The notes beneath the pieces are model-generated. The model was not told where the DNA came from. It ran no database searches and saw only the letters and a program-made list of their open reading frames with translations. A stretch of 64,000 nucleotides of DNA from Rahnella woolbedingensis (GTDB taxonomy: Bacteria; Pseudomonadota; Gammaproteobacteria; Enterobacterales; Enterobacteriaceae): positions 1-64,000 of the forward strand of contig NZ_RAHH01000018.1 in assembly GCF_003602095.1 (NCBI RefSeq), read 5' to 3'. Within the stretch, counting starts at the first letter, position 1. The number at the start of each line of letters is the position of its first letter. Below, in pieces: positions 9,137 through 18,113 of the stretch. A program made the position numbers and the translations under genes.

Positions 9137-9242
9137 CTTTCTGTCTCCCACACATTTTCCCTAATGCCGTTTCCAGCTAACGATTGCAAAATTCCTTCGT
9201 TCACCTCCCCTTTAAATTGGTTTGTTATGGGTTCAGCACTTT

Positions 9243-9255
9243 CGTTCTAAGAACG
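9243..9255. promoter_or_regulatory. Palindrome upstream of the ABC/monooxygenase operon
   Basis: CGTTCT-A-AGAACG is a perfect 13-bp palindrome, 50 bp before the first gene of the operon and the only strong palindrome in the leader. It could be an operator; the regulator is not known. Confidence 0.35.
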
Positions 9256-9304
9256 CCAAAGTCATTCACCTGCAACCATGCCAGATAATAAAAAGGGTTT
9301 AACG

Positions 9305-10945
9305 ATGAAGAACATTCGCCGGATTAACGCGGTCACCCGCGCACTGGCTTTAGCGGCACTTCTCACCAGCACGTTTTCCGCAATTGCCGCCGACGGCACA
9401 CCGGTTCAGGGCGGCACCCTGATTTACCTCGAACAGCAGGCGCACACTAATCTCTATCCGCCTGCAGGCGGTTTCTACCCCAACGGCGGCATCCTCAATC
9501 AGATCACCGACAAACTGACCTACCAGAACCCGAAGACGCTGGAAGTTGAGCCGTGGATCGCCGAATCCTGGTCGTTCAACGCCGACAAAACCGAATACAC
9601 CTTTAAGTTGCGCCCTGGCGTGACCTTCTCCGACGGCACACCGCTGGATGCCAACGCGGTGGCCAAAAACTTTGATACCTACGGTCTGGGCAACAAAGAG
9701 CATCACCTGCCGGTTTCCGAAGTCATCAATAATTACGACCACAGCGAAGTCATTGATCCGCTGACCGTGAAGTTCTATTTCAAAAAATCCTCACCGGGAT
9801 TCCTGCAAGGCACGGCCACCATTGGTTCCGGTCTGGTATCGCTGAGCACGCTGGATCGTAATTTCGATGCGCTGGGCGACGCCACACACATCATCGGTTC
9901 CGGACCGTTCGTGGTCAGCAAAGAAACGCTCGGTCGTGAAGTCGATCTGACCGCCCGTAAGGATTACAACTGGGGGCCGAAAAACCTCAAACAGCAGGGG
10001 CGCGCCAATCTCGACGGCATCAAAGTGATCGTCACCGGCGAAGACAGCGTACGTATCGGCGCGCTGCTGGCGGGTCAGGCAGATTTCATTCGTCAGGTTC
10101 AGGCGTATGACGAGAAACAGGCCAAAGACCAGAACTTCCCGATTTATGCCGCGCCGACCAAAGGCGTCAACGACGGCATTTCGTTCCGCCCGGACAACGC
10201 GCTGGTGTCAGATTTGAAAGTCCGTCAGGCACTGCTGCACGCCACTAACAGTAAACAGGTGGTGGATACGCTGTTCTCACCTAACTATCCGCAGGCCACG
10301 TCGGTTATCGCCAAAACCGCAGCCGGTTATGTTGATCTCAGCCACAAACTGGCTTACGACCCGACGCTTTCCAAAAAACTGCTCGGTGAAGCGGGCTGGA
10401 AACCTGGCCCCAACGGCATCCGCCAGAAAGACGGCAAAACGCTGTCTCTGACCCTCTACGAATCGCTGCCACAGCCGCAGAACAAAGAGGTGTTGCAGCT
10501 GGTTTCCCAGCAATGGAGCCAGGTGGGCGCGAAGCTGAATATTCTGGCGGGCGACGCGGGCAGCCGCGTGGCGGATAACCTCGACCCTGAGAAAACTCCG
10601 GCGAACGTAGTGGAAGTCGGGCGCGCCGATCCGGACGTCATCAAAAGCGCCTTCTACCCGACCAACCGCGATGCGCTGCTGCAAAAAGGCGGCCTGAGCA
10701 GCAAGGTGAAAAGTTTCCGCGACGACAAGCTTAACGATTTGCTGACCGCGATTTCTGCCGAAGTGGATCCGAAAAAACGTCTGGCACTGACCGGCGACGT
10801 GCAGAATTACCTGCTCGATCAGGCGTATGTCATTCCTATTTTCGAAGAGCCGCAGGTCTTTGCCGGTGCACCGTATTTCAAAGGTGTGAGCTTCGAAGCG
10901 GTCGGGCGTCCGAGCTTCTACGGCGCATGGCTGGAAAAGCATTAA
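9305..10945 (+). CDS. ABC importer substrate-binding protein (peptide/nickel type)
   Basis: A 546-residue family-5 extracellular solute-binding protein. A Sec signal peptide is clear (MKNIRRINAVTRALALAALL...AIAADG). The body has the cluster-C pattern: GGTLIYLEQQAHTNLYPPAG, then EPWIAESWSFNADKTEYTFKLRPGVTFSDGTPLDA. It delivers substrate to the two downstream permeases. I recall an NCBI family (KPN_01854 type) for such binding proteins beside luciferase-like monooxygenases, but could not check it. The ATG at 9305 is chosen over 9278 because the signal peptide begins there. The substrate is unknown. Confidence 0.88.
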   Translation: MKNIRRINAVTRALALAALLTSTFSAIAADGTPVQGGTLIYLEQQAHTNLYPPAGGFYPNGGILNQITDKLTYQNPKTLEVEPWIAESWSFNADKTEYTFKLRPGVTFSDGTPLDANAVAKNFDTYGLGNKEHHLPVSEVINNYDHSEVIDPLTVKFYFKKSSPGFLQGTATIGSGLVSLSTLDRNFDALGDATHIIGSGPFVVSKETLGREVDLTARKDYNWGPKNLKQQGRANLDGIKVIVTGEDSVRIGALLAGQADFIRQVQAYDEKQAKDQNFPIYAAPTKGVNDGISFRPDNALVSDLKVRQALLHATNSKQVVDTLFSPNYPQATSVIAKTAAGYVDLSHKLAYDPTLSKKLLGEAGWKPGPNGIRQKDGKTLSLTLYESLPQPQNKEVLQLVSQQWSQVGAKLNILAGDAGSRVADNLDPEKTPANVVEVGRADPDVIKSAFYPTNRDALLQKGGLSSKVKSFRDDKLNDLLTAISAEVDPKKRLALTGDVQNYLLDQAYVIPIFEEPQVFAGAPYFKGVSFEAVGRPSFYGAWLEKH

Positions 10946-10962
10946 CTGACAGGGGGTAAATC

Positions 10963-11922
10963 ATGAGCCGATACGTGAGCGGTCGATTCGGACAGGCTTT
11001 GCTGGTGCTGTGGGCGGCGTTTACCGTCTCCTTCATCCTGTTGCAGGTGCTGCCCGGCGACGCCATCCTGATTAAATTCCAGAACCCGGACATGGGATTA
11101 AGCCCGGCGCAAATCGCCGATATGCGTGCTGCGTACGGTGCGGATGTGCCGGTCTGGCAGCAATATCTGCACACGCTGGGCGATTTCCTGCGCGGAAGTC
11201 TGGGCTATTCGATTCAGGCTGGCGTACCGGTGACTGAATTACTCAGCAGCAACTTCCCGCCGACGCTGCGTCTGGCGTTGTTCGGTTTTGCACTGGCCGC
11301 CGTGGTGGCCTTTGCGCTGGCATTTCTCTCCAGCCTGCTGCATTTCGGCTGGCTGAAGAACACCTTACAGGCTGTGCCGTCGCTGTTTATTTCCATTCCG
11401 ACATTCTGGCTGGGCATCGCGCTGATCCAGTTCTTTTCGTTCCATCTGCGCTGGATCCCGGTGATTAATCCGGGTGAATGGGTCGGGCTGATTTTACCGA
11501 TTATTACGCTGGCGATCCCGATCTCCGCCCCGCTGGCGCAGATCCTTATCCGCAGCATTGATCAGGTGCAAACCCAGCCGTTCGTCGCCGTCGCCCGCGC
11601 CAAAGGGGCCAGCCGCAGCGGTGTGTTGTGGCGTCATGTGGCGCGTAACGCCCTGCTTCCGGCGCTGACCATTGCCGGTTTGTTATTCGGCGAACTGATT
11701 GCCGGTGCGCTTATCACCGAAACGGTGTTCGGTCTTAATGGCCTCGGACAACTGACTCAGCAGGCGGTCAATAACCAGGATGTCGCGGTGCTTCAGGCGA
11801 TTGTGGTGATTTCCGCCGCCGCGTTTGTCGCCATCAACTTACTGGTCGATTTACTTTATCCGTTGCTGGATCCGCGCCTTAAAGCATCCGCTTCTAAAAA
11901 CTCTCGGGGAGCCACCGCATGA
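10963..11922 (+). CDS. ABC permease, DppB-like
   Basis: A 319-residue inner-membrane permease of the oligopeptide/nickel type. It has about six helices and the usual cytoplasmic EAA-type loop near VAVARAKGASRSGVLWRHVARNALLPAL. The N terminus SRYVSGRFGQALLVLWAAFTVSFILLQVLPGD is typical of DppB proteins. It lies 17 bases after the binding-protein gene, and its stop overlaps the next start. Confidence 0.9.
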   Translation: MSRYVSGRFGQALLVLWAAFTVSFILLQVLPGDAILIKFQNPDMGLSPAQIADMRAAYGADVPVWQQYLHTLGDFLRGSLGYSIQAGVPVTELLSSNFPPTLRLALFGFALAAVVAFALAFLSSLLHFGWLKNTLQAVPSLFISIPTFWLGIALIQFFSFHLRWIPVINPGEWVGLILPIITLAIPISAPLAQILIRSIDQVQTQPFVAVARAKGASRSGVLWRHVARNALLPALTIAGLLFGELIAGALITETVFGLNGLGQLTQQAVNNQDVAVLQAIVVISAAAFVAINLLVDLLYPLLDPRLKASASKNSRGATA

Positions 11923-12782
11923 GCAGCTTACCGCTGGGCAAAAGCACGCTTTCATTACCGCTCTCCCAGCGCCGCCGCTGGAAACCCGCCCGCCTGCCAC
12001 CGGGTTTATTCCTCGCGTGGCTGGTGATGGCGACCGTTATTCTGTGGGCGGTTGCCCCCGGTTTATTTACAGATTACAGCGGCACTGAAGGGATTGCCGG
12101 TGCGCAGCGTCTCGCCCCGCAGGCCGGACACTGGCTGGGTACGGATCAGCTCGGCCGCGATGTGTACGCCCGCATTGTGTACGGCGCAGCGCATTCCCTT
12201 TCCGGCGCACTGGTCGCCGTAGCGCTCGGGCTGGTATTCGGCACTGCGTTAGGTCTGGCGGCCGGTGCCAGCGGCGGTCTGGTGGATGCCATCGTCATGC
12301 GCATCAACGACGTATTGCTGTCCATCCCCGGCCTGCTGCTGTCACTGAGCGTGATTATTTTGCTCGGCTTCGGCACGGTTCACGCCGCGATTGCCGTCGG
12401 TGTCACCTCCGTCGCCAACTTCGCCCGTCTGGCACGCGCCGAAGTGGTGCTGGTGCGCCACAGCGATTACGTCGAAGCGGCGTACGGCAGCGGCGGTTCC
12501 TTCTTCTCCATTTTGTGGCGACACATTTTGCCCAATTCGCTGACGTCAGTGATCGCCTTCTCGGCATTGCAGTTCGGCAGCGCGATTTTGGCGATTTCCA
12601 CCCTGAGTTTTCTCGGTTACGGCACACCACCGCCGACGCCGGAATGGGGTTTGCTGATTGCCGAAGGCCGTAATTACATCTCGACCGCCTGGTGGCTGAC
12701 CACCTTCCCCGGCGTGGTCGTGGTTTTAGTGGTGCTTTCCGCCAACCGCATCAGCCAGTCATTACGCAGGAGAACGCGATGA
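11919..12782 (+). CDS. ABC permease, DppC-like
   Basis: A 287-residue partner permease. It shows the DppC hallmark HWLGTDQLGRDVYARIVYGA and the EAA-loop region YVEAAYGSGGSFFSILWRHILPNS. About six helices follow a cytoplasmic N terminus. It overlaps the neighbours by four bases on both sides, which supports a single transcript. Confidence 0.9.
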   Translation: MSSLPLGKSTLSLPLSQRRRWKPARLPPGLFLAWLVMATVILWAVAPGLFTDYSGTEGIAGAQRLAPQAGHWLGTDQLGRDVYARIVYGAAHSLSGALVAVALGLVFGTALGLAAGASGGLVDAIVMRINDVLLSIPGLLLSLSVIILLGFGTVHAAIAVGVTSVANFARLARAEVVLVRHSDYVEAAYGSGGSFFSILWRHILPNSLTSVIAFSALQFGSAILAISTLSFLGYGTPPPTPEWGLLIAEGRNYISTAWWLTTFPGVVVVLVVLSANRISQSLRRRTR

Positions 12783-14398
12783 ACGCACAGGCCACTTTTA
12801 CGCATGACGCTCCGCCGGTTCTCGAACTGGAAAACGTGTCGATCGCCTACGACGGCAAACCGGTGGTGCATAACGTATCGTTTTCGATTAACGCCGGTGA
12901 AGTGCTGGCGCTGGTCGGCGAATCCGGCTCGGGGAAAACCACCACCGCGCAGGCGATCATCGGTTTACTGGCGGAGAACGGCCATATCGAACAGGGCGAA
13001 ATTCGCCTCAATGGTACCGACATCAGCCAGTGGTCGCAGCGCCGTCTCGATATTCTGCGCGGCGCGCGCATCAGCCTGATACCGCAGGATCCGACCAGTT
13101 CTCTGGATCCGGTCAAAACCATCGGTTCGCAGGTCGCAGAAATTCTGGATATCCACCAGCGTCTGCCACGTGCGCAGCGCGATGCCCGTGTGGTGGAACT
13201 GCTGTCGCGCGTCGGACTTTCGCATCCTGAACAGCGGGCGAAACAATATCCGCACGAGCTTTCCGGGGGAATGAAACAGCGCGTATTAATCGCCATTGCC
13301 ATTGCGCTGCAACCGGCGCTGATCATCGCTGATGAGCCGACCAGTGCGCTGGATGTCACCGTGCAAAAACGCATTCTGGATTTGATCGACGAACTGCGCC
13401 GCGAGTCTGGCACCGCTGTTTTACTGGTCACGCATGATCTGGCGATTGCCGCCGAACGCGCCGACCGGTTGCTGGTGTTTCGTCACGGCAAAGTGCAGGA
13501 ACAGGGCGTAACAGCCGAAGTCCTGAGCGCGCCGAAAAGTGATTACACCCGACAGCTGTTCGCCGATGTCCCTGCCCTTTCCGGCCGCCACCGCGCACAA
13601 CTTCGCGCGGCACAGGATCCGGTGCTGGTGGTCGAAAACATTACGCATGATTTTACGCTGGGCGGCAAAAATCAGGCCGCGTTCCGCGCGGTCGATAATA
13701 TCTCTTTCAGCATTCCGCGCGGCACCACCCATTCGCTGGTCGGCGAATCAGGTTCCGGCAAAACCACGCTGGCACGCATTCTGCTCGGTTTTCAGAAACC
13801 GGACAGCGGACGCGTGCTGATAGACGGCGAAGACATCACGCGCCTGAAAGGCGAGCCGCTGCGCCAACTGCGCAGGAAAATTCAGCTGGTATATCAGAAT
13901 CCGTTTGCCTCGCTGGATCCGTCGCAAACGCTGCTCAAAGTGATAGAAGAGCCGCTGCTGAATTTCGAAAAAATCCCCGCTGACGTACGGCGTGAACGGG
14001 TGCTGGATATCGCCCGCCGCGTAGCGCTGCCGGAAGAATTACTCAGCCGCAAACCGCGCGAACTTTCCGGCGGCCAGCGCCAGCGGGTGGCAATTGCGCG
14101 TGCGCTGATTTTAGAGCCGAAAGTGCTGATCCTTGATGAAGCGACGTCTGCGCTCGATGTCACCGTGCAGGCGCAAATTCTGACGTTGCTTTCGCAGTTA
14201 CAGGATTCGCTCGGCCTGACTTATTTGTTTATCTCGCATGATCTGGCGACCGTCCGGCAAATCTCGCACAGCGTCTCGGTGTTAAACCGCGGACAGCAGG
14301 TAGATTTCGGCAACGTGGAAGATGTTTTCGCTCTGCCTTCCAGCGATTACACCCGTCAGCTTATCGATGCCATTCCCGGCCGTCACCGCGCCGCCTGA
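12779..14398 (+). CDS. Fused double ABC ATPase, DppD-DppF type
   Basis: A 539-residue protein with two complete nucleotide-binding domains in one chain. Each has a Walker A motif GESGSGKTT, an ABC signature (LSGGMKQR in the first, LSGGQRQR in the second), and a Walker B with ADEPTSALDVT or LDEATSALDVT. DppD and DppF are separate in most peptide importers; fusion is common in the KPN-type clusters. It energises the two permeases upstream. The ATG at 12779 overlaps the previous stop (ATGA). Confidence 0.93.
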   Translation: MNAQATFTHDAPPVLELENVSIAYDGKPVVHNVSFSINAGEVLALVGESGSGKTTTAQAIIGLLAENGHIEQGEIRLNGTDISQWSQRRLDILRGARISLIPQDPTSSLDPVKTIGSQVAEILDIHQRLPRAQRDARVVELLSRVGLSHPEQRAKQYPHELSGGMKQRVLIAIAIALQPALIIADEPTSALDVTVQKRILDLIDELRRESGTAVLLVTHDLAIAAERADRLLVFRHGKVQEQGVTAEVLSAPKSDYTRQLFADVPALSGRHRAQLRAAQDPVLVVENITHDFTLGGKNQAAFRAVDNISFSIPRGTTHSLVGESGSGKTTLARILLGFQKPDSGRVLIDGEDITRLKGEPLRQLRRKIQLVYQNPFASLDPSQTLLKVIEEPLLNFEKIPADVRRERVLDIARRVALPEELLSRKPRELSGGQRQRVAIARALILEPKVLILDEATSALDVTVQAQILTLLSQLQDSLGLTYLFISHDLATVRQISHSVSVLNRGQQVDFGNVEDVFALPSSDYTRQLIDAIPGRHRAA

Positions 14399-14429
14399 CT
14401 CAGCACATGAAAAAGAAAAGAGGGACATT

Positions 14430-15491
14430 ATGAGCAGTAAACGTCTTGGGTTTTTCACCCGCCTTCTGGACAACACCAGCGCGCAGGAACGTTACCGGCT
14501 GGCGACCGAGCAAATTATTCACGCCGAGCAATTAGGTTTTGATTCCGCCTGGGTCGCGCAGCACCACTTTCACGAAGCCGAAGGCGGCCTGCCTGCGCCG
14601 CTGGTTTTCCTCGCGCAGGTGGCGGCGCATACCCGCTTTATCCGGCTGGGTACCGGCGTTATCACGCTGCCGATGGAGAATGCGTTGCGCGTCGCCGAAG
14701 ATACCGCCGTGCTGGATTTACTTTCCGGCGGACGGCTTGAAATCGGCTTAGGTTCAGGCGGTACGCCGACATCGTTCCCGCCGTTCGGGCTGGAAAGTCA
14801 GGATCGCGGCAAAGCATTTGGCAACAATCTGCACACCCTGCTCACCGCCTGGCGCGGCGAACCGCTGGCGGGCACCGGCAACCGGTTATATCCGGCGGCA
14901 CCGCAGCTGGCGAACCGCGTGTGGCAGGCAACTTTCTCGGTAGACGGCGGCGCGCGCGCGGGTAAATCCGGCGACGGGCTGATGCTGTCACGCACCCAGC
15001 CACGTCCGTCTGATGCACCAGATTTACGTCTCGATGAACTGCAAAATCCGATTATTGACGCTTATCTGGACGCCCTGCCGCAAGGCGTTGCGCCGCGTAT
15101 CATGGGGTCACGTACCGCATTCGTGACCGAAAGCGGCGACGAAGCGCGTGAACTGGCGCAAAAAGGTTTACGCCGTCAGGCTGAAAACCACCGTGCCAGC
15201 GGGCAGATTGTGAAAGGCGATACGTTGGATGATTACATCCGCGCCTTCGACGTGCATCTCGGTACAGCAGCGCAGGTGACCGCGACCTTGCAGGCCGATA
15301 CCGCACTCGCCCGCGTCACCGATCTGGCGTTTCAGGTGCATTCCATCGATCCGCCGCATCCGTACATTTTACGTTCCATCGAACTGATTGCCCGTCACGT
15401 TGCGCCCGCGCTCGGCTGGGTTCGCCGCACGCCGCAACGCCATGTTTCTTCCTCATCCGCTGATTCCTCATTTTCAAGGGAAGCCCTATGA
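14430..15491 (+). CDS. Luciferase-like FMN-dependent monooxygenase
   Basis: A 353-residue luciferase-like monooxygenase (bacterial luciferase fold). Seen are the N-terminal LGFFTRLLDN, the segment AEQLGFDSAWVAQHHFHEAEGG with its HHFHE motif typical of alkanal/FMNH2 binding in this superfamily, and LDLLSGGRLEIGLGSGG. It needs FMNH2 from a partner reductase; none is coded in the operon, so RutF or another reductase would have to serve. It probably oxidises the imported compound, but the substrate is unknown. The ribosome site is AGAGGGAC; the stop overlaps the next start by four bases. Confidence 0.9.
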   Translation: MSSKRLGFFTRLLDNTSAQERYRLATEQIIHAEQLGFDSAWVAQHHFHEAEGGLPAPLVFLAQVAAHTRFIRLGTGVITLPMENALRVAEDTAVLDLLSGGRLEIGLGSGGTPTSFPPFGLESQDRGKAFGNNLHTLLTAWRGEPLAGTGNRLYPAAPQLANRVWQATFSVDGGARAGKSGDGLMLSRTQPRPSDAPDLRLDELQNPIIDAYLDALPQGVAPRIMGSRTAFVTESGDEARELAQKGLRRQAENHRASGQIVKGDTLDDYIRAFDVHLGTAAQVTATLQADTALARVTDLAFQVHSIDPPHPYILRSIELIARHVAPALGWVRRTPQRHVSSSSADSSFSREAL

Positions 15492-16597
15492 CTACCTATT
15501 CGACCGACCTGCTGGAAAAACTGGCTGACATCGCCCCGGATTCCGCACTGAAACAGGCACGCGATACCCGCGACGCCGCGACCCGTCACGCGCAGGGCAG
15601 CTACGACGCGCTGTTTACCGAGCAGGATGGCGTGGATTTTTCGCTGGCTGAACGCCTGCGTTTAGCGCAAAACGTTGCGCGCTGGCATGGCGATTCGCAG
15701 CTGACCAATCACTATTCCGAACGTTTGCAGGATTTACCGGATATCGACGAAACCGCCCGTCTTGACGCCGCGCTGACGCACGGTGAGCGTCTGAGTTTCA
15801 AACCCGCCAGCGCCACGCCTGCGCATTTGCAGGCGCTGAAAAAAGCCGGCTGGTCGGCGGACGCGATTGTCACGCTGTCGCAACTGATCGCCTTCGTCAG
15901 CTTCCAGAGCCGTGTGCTGCGCAGTTACCGGCTGATTGGCGGAAAAACGGTGGAGAACGGCAGCAACAAACCGGTCGGTGCCGCTTTCTGGCGCACCGAA
16001 CCGAACACCCACAGTGGCCGCGATGCGCCGCAGGCGTTCACTCAGGAAGAACTCGGCTGGGAGCCGTGGATCCCGGCGAAAAAACGGGAAGAATTTGATG
16101 AAGCGCAGCAGGCGATTCTGGCGAAATTCGGCCATACGGATTCTGATTATTTCCGCCTGTTAGGGCGCAATCTGCCGGTTCTCGAACAGCGCACACTGAC
16201 CGATAAAGGGATTTTCTACACCTCCGGCGGCTTGCCGCGCAAAGAGCGTGAACTGGCGGCGACTGTTGCCAGCAAAATCAATGGCTGTATTTACTGTGCG
16301 TCGGTGCATGCGCGCAAAGCCAGCCAGCTGTCGAAACAAACGGAAGATGTTCAGCGCCTGATCGACACCCCACCGGGCGGCATTCTCAGTAAAGAACAGT
16401 CCCCGCGCTGGCAGGCCGAAATTGATTTTGCTGCCGCGCTTTCTGCCACCCCGCCGGTTGCCACCGAGCAGCACATTACATCGCTGCGCGAACAGGGTTT
16501 AGACGAGTTGGAGATTGTCGATCTGGCGCAGTCAGCGGCCTTCTTCGCCTGGGCTAACCGCCTGATGTTAACGCTGGGAGAACCGTTTAATGACTGA
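15488..16597 (+). CDS. Fused CMD-domain / AhpD-like peroxidase-related protein
   Basis: A 369-residue protein that seems to join two CMD-type units. The second carries the AhpD-type site C267-I-Y-C270-A-S-V-H274 in NGCIYCASVHARKA, a redox-active pair used to reduce peroxides. The first half (about residues 95-160, LSQLIAFVSFQSRVL) resembles the CMD helices but lacks a CxxC pair. In related clusters these halves appear as two separate genes (Avi_7169/7170-type families, from memory). It may remove peroxide or a peroxy-product of the monooxygenase. It lies between the monooxygenase and VOC genes, overlapping both. Confidence 0.83.
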   Translation: MTTYSTDLLEKLADIAPDSALKQARDTRDAATRHAQGSYDALFTEQDGVDFSLAERLRLAQNVARWHGDSQLTNHYSERLQDLPDIDETARLDAALTHGERLSFKPASATPAHLQALKKAGWSADAIVTLSQLIAFVSFQSRVLRSYRLIGGKTVENGSNKPVGAAFWRTEPNTHSGRDAPQAFTQEELGWEPWIPAKKREEFDEAQQAILAKFGHTDSDYFRLLGRNLPVLEQRTLTDKGIFYTSGGLPRKERELAATVASKINGCIYCASVHARKASQLSKQTEDVQRLIDTPPGGILSKEQSPRWQAEIDFAAALSATPPVATEQHITSLREQGLDELEIVDLAQSAAFFAWANRLMLTLGEPFND

Positions 16598-17450
16598 AGT
16601 ACAGAGCTCGCAAAAACTTATCCCGCAGCTTGATCATGTGGTGATTAACGTCGCCGAACAACTGAATCAGGCCGGGCAACAATTTCGCCGTCTGGGGTTT
16701 CATCTCACGCCGCGCGGCCATCATTCGCTGGGGTCCAGCAATCATCTGGCGATTTTTGGTGAAAATTATCTGGAACTGCTCGGCTATGAACCGGGCAACG
16801 CTCATACCCGTAAAGACCTCTGGCAGGCGCCGCTCGGCCTGAGCGGTCTGGTATGGAAAACGCAGAATTCGTCGGCGGTTTACGAGCATCTGCAACAACA
16901 AAACATTGCGGGTTCCGCACCGGCAGAATTTTTCCGTCCGGTAGAACTGAACGACGGCACATCGCCGAATGCCCGTTTTCGTACCGTACCGCTGGCCGCC
17001 AGCCGCGTGCCGAATGGCCGCAGTTTCTTCTGTCACCACCTGACGCCGGAACTGGTGTGGCGCAATGAATGGCAGCGCCACCCGAACGGCGTCGCCGACA
17101 TCACCGGCTTTGTGATTTCAGCCGTTAATCCGCAGGACGCCGCTCAGGTGTATGGCGAATTATTCGGAGCCAGCGCATTAGCTATACAACCTCAGGAAGT
17201 GACATTGCGCGCAGGCCGCGCCACAGTGCGGTTCGTGACGCCTGAGCAGGCAACAGCAGAATTCGGCACTGTGCCTGAAGGCGAAAACGGCAGCGCCCGC
17301 ATGATCGGACTGGAATTTGCCACCCGGTCGCTGGAAGCAGTGCGTAATAGCTTGCGGGTGGGGGAAATTACATTCAGGGATGACGTTGATCTCGTGTCTG
17401 TCCGGGCAGCGGACGGGCTAGGGGTCGCGCTAAAATTCAGCGAGGAATAA
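16590..17450 (+). CDS. VOC-fold (glyoxalase-like) protein
   Basis: A 286-residue protein of the vicinal-oxygen-chelate fold (Glyoxalase_3-like). The start PQLDHVVINVAEQLNQAGQQFRRLGFHLTP and the segment SSNHLAIFGENYLELLGYEP are typical; H16 and E63-region acidic residues are likely metal ligands. It is the last gene of the operon and overlaps its neighbour by eight bases. It could isomerise, lyse or bind the oxidation product; activity is not deducible. A large repeat element begins directly at its stop. Confidence 0.85.
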   Translation: MTEVQSSQKLIPQLDHVVINVAEQLNQAGQQFRRLGFHLTPRGHHSLGSSNHLAIFGENYLELLGYEPGNAHTRKDLWQAPLGLSGLVWKTQNSSAVYEHLQQQNIAGSAPAEFFRPVELNDGTSPNARFRTVPLAASRVPNGRSFFCHHLTPELVWRNEWQRHPNGVADITGFVISAVNPQDAAQVYGELFGASALAIQPQEVTLRAGRATVRFVTPEQATAEFGTVPEGENGSARMIGLEFATRSLEAVRNSLRVGEITFRDDVDLVSVRAADGLGVALKFSEE

Positions 17451-17969
17451 GGTCAAGGTCGTGGGCGTCGGCCCATACCGACAACACCTTGGGCTCGCCG
17501 CCCAAACTGGCCCAGAGGACGCGTAAGCGCGCGCCCTCTGGACTCCCGCGCTTTTTTACTGCGCGCTCCGCTCGCTGGCTATGTTTCAGGTATCGCAGCG
17601 ACAGGCTGGAAATCTTGCCGCTGTGCGGTTCCTTCTCTCGGTCTTCGAGCCATAGGTCTCGAAGCCGCTCCGTTCAGCAAGATTTCTGAATCGCCCGCAC
17701 GATCTTAAATTCAACATCAAACTGATGTTTATCTTTTAGAAAAGTGGATTGGCGTGCTCAAAAATGGCACCGAATGAACGGTTCGAGACCTATGGCTCGA
17801 CACCTGAAATTCGGGAATCGCGCAGCGATGACATTTTGCGCCACGCACGATTGCGTCAGAACATGTCCGTCATACCCGCGATAGCGCGCAGTGAAAAAAG
17901 CGCGGAGTCCAGAGGCCCGCGCGTTACCGGGTCTCTGGTCGGTGTGGGCCGACGCCCACGGTCTTGACC
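17451..17969. repeat. Large palindromic intergenic element, copy R1
   Basis: 519 bp. The ends form an inverted repeat of about 32 bp (GGTCAAG..CGTGGGCGTCGGCCCA...ACCGAC). Further inside the arms also match each other, for example around the string GAGCCATAGGTCTCGAA at 17647-17663 and its inverse at 17783-17800, so the whole unit is one imperfect palindrome. ATAA flanks both ends and could be a target duplication. It shares long strings with copy R2 (GACAGGCTGGAAATCTTGCC; ATCTTAAATTCAA). No coding capacity is evident in the 17451-18113 gap. Confidence 0.85.
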
Positions 17970-18060
17970 ATAAAGCTTAGATCTTTTATCTCTTACTTAT
18001 CCTTTTTAATCTCTTGATTTAATCCCCCGATATGTTAAAAATTTGCAATTAAAATTCAGT

Positions 18061-18092
18061 AGACGGCTAAACGTCTAAATCCCTATCCGTCT
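18061..18092. promoter_or_regulatory. MetJ-like operator (four tandem met boxes)
   Basis: Four contiguous 8-mers read AGACGGCT, AAACGTCT, AAATCCCT and ATCCGTCT. Against the met box AGACGTCT they match 7, 7, 4 and 6 of 8 positions. The array lies 22-53 bp before the ABC ATPase gene. MetJ with S-adenosylmethionine binds such tandem boxes to repress methionine genes. Confidence 0.6.
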
Positions 18093-18113
18093 ATTTAATA
18101 AGGCCAACGCCCA

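Noticed and set aside
9170-9190. A possible sigma-54 promoter around CCAGCTAACGATTGCA before the importer operon
   Set aside because: The -24 part does not match TGGCAC; only TTGCA fits.
17489-17967. Short open frames inside the R1 element
   Set aside because: They follow the palindrome, have no ribosome sites and differ completely in copy R2.
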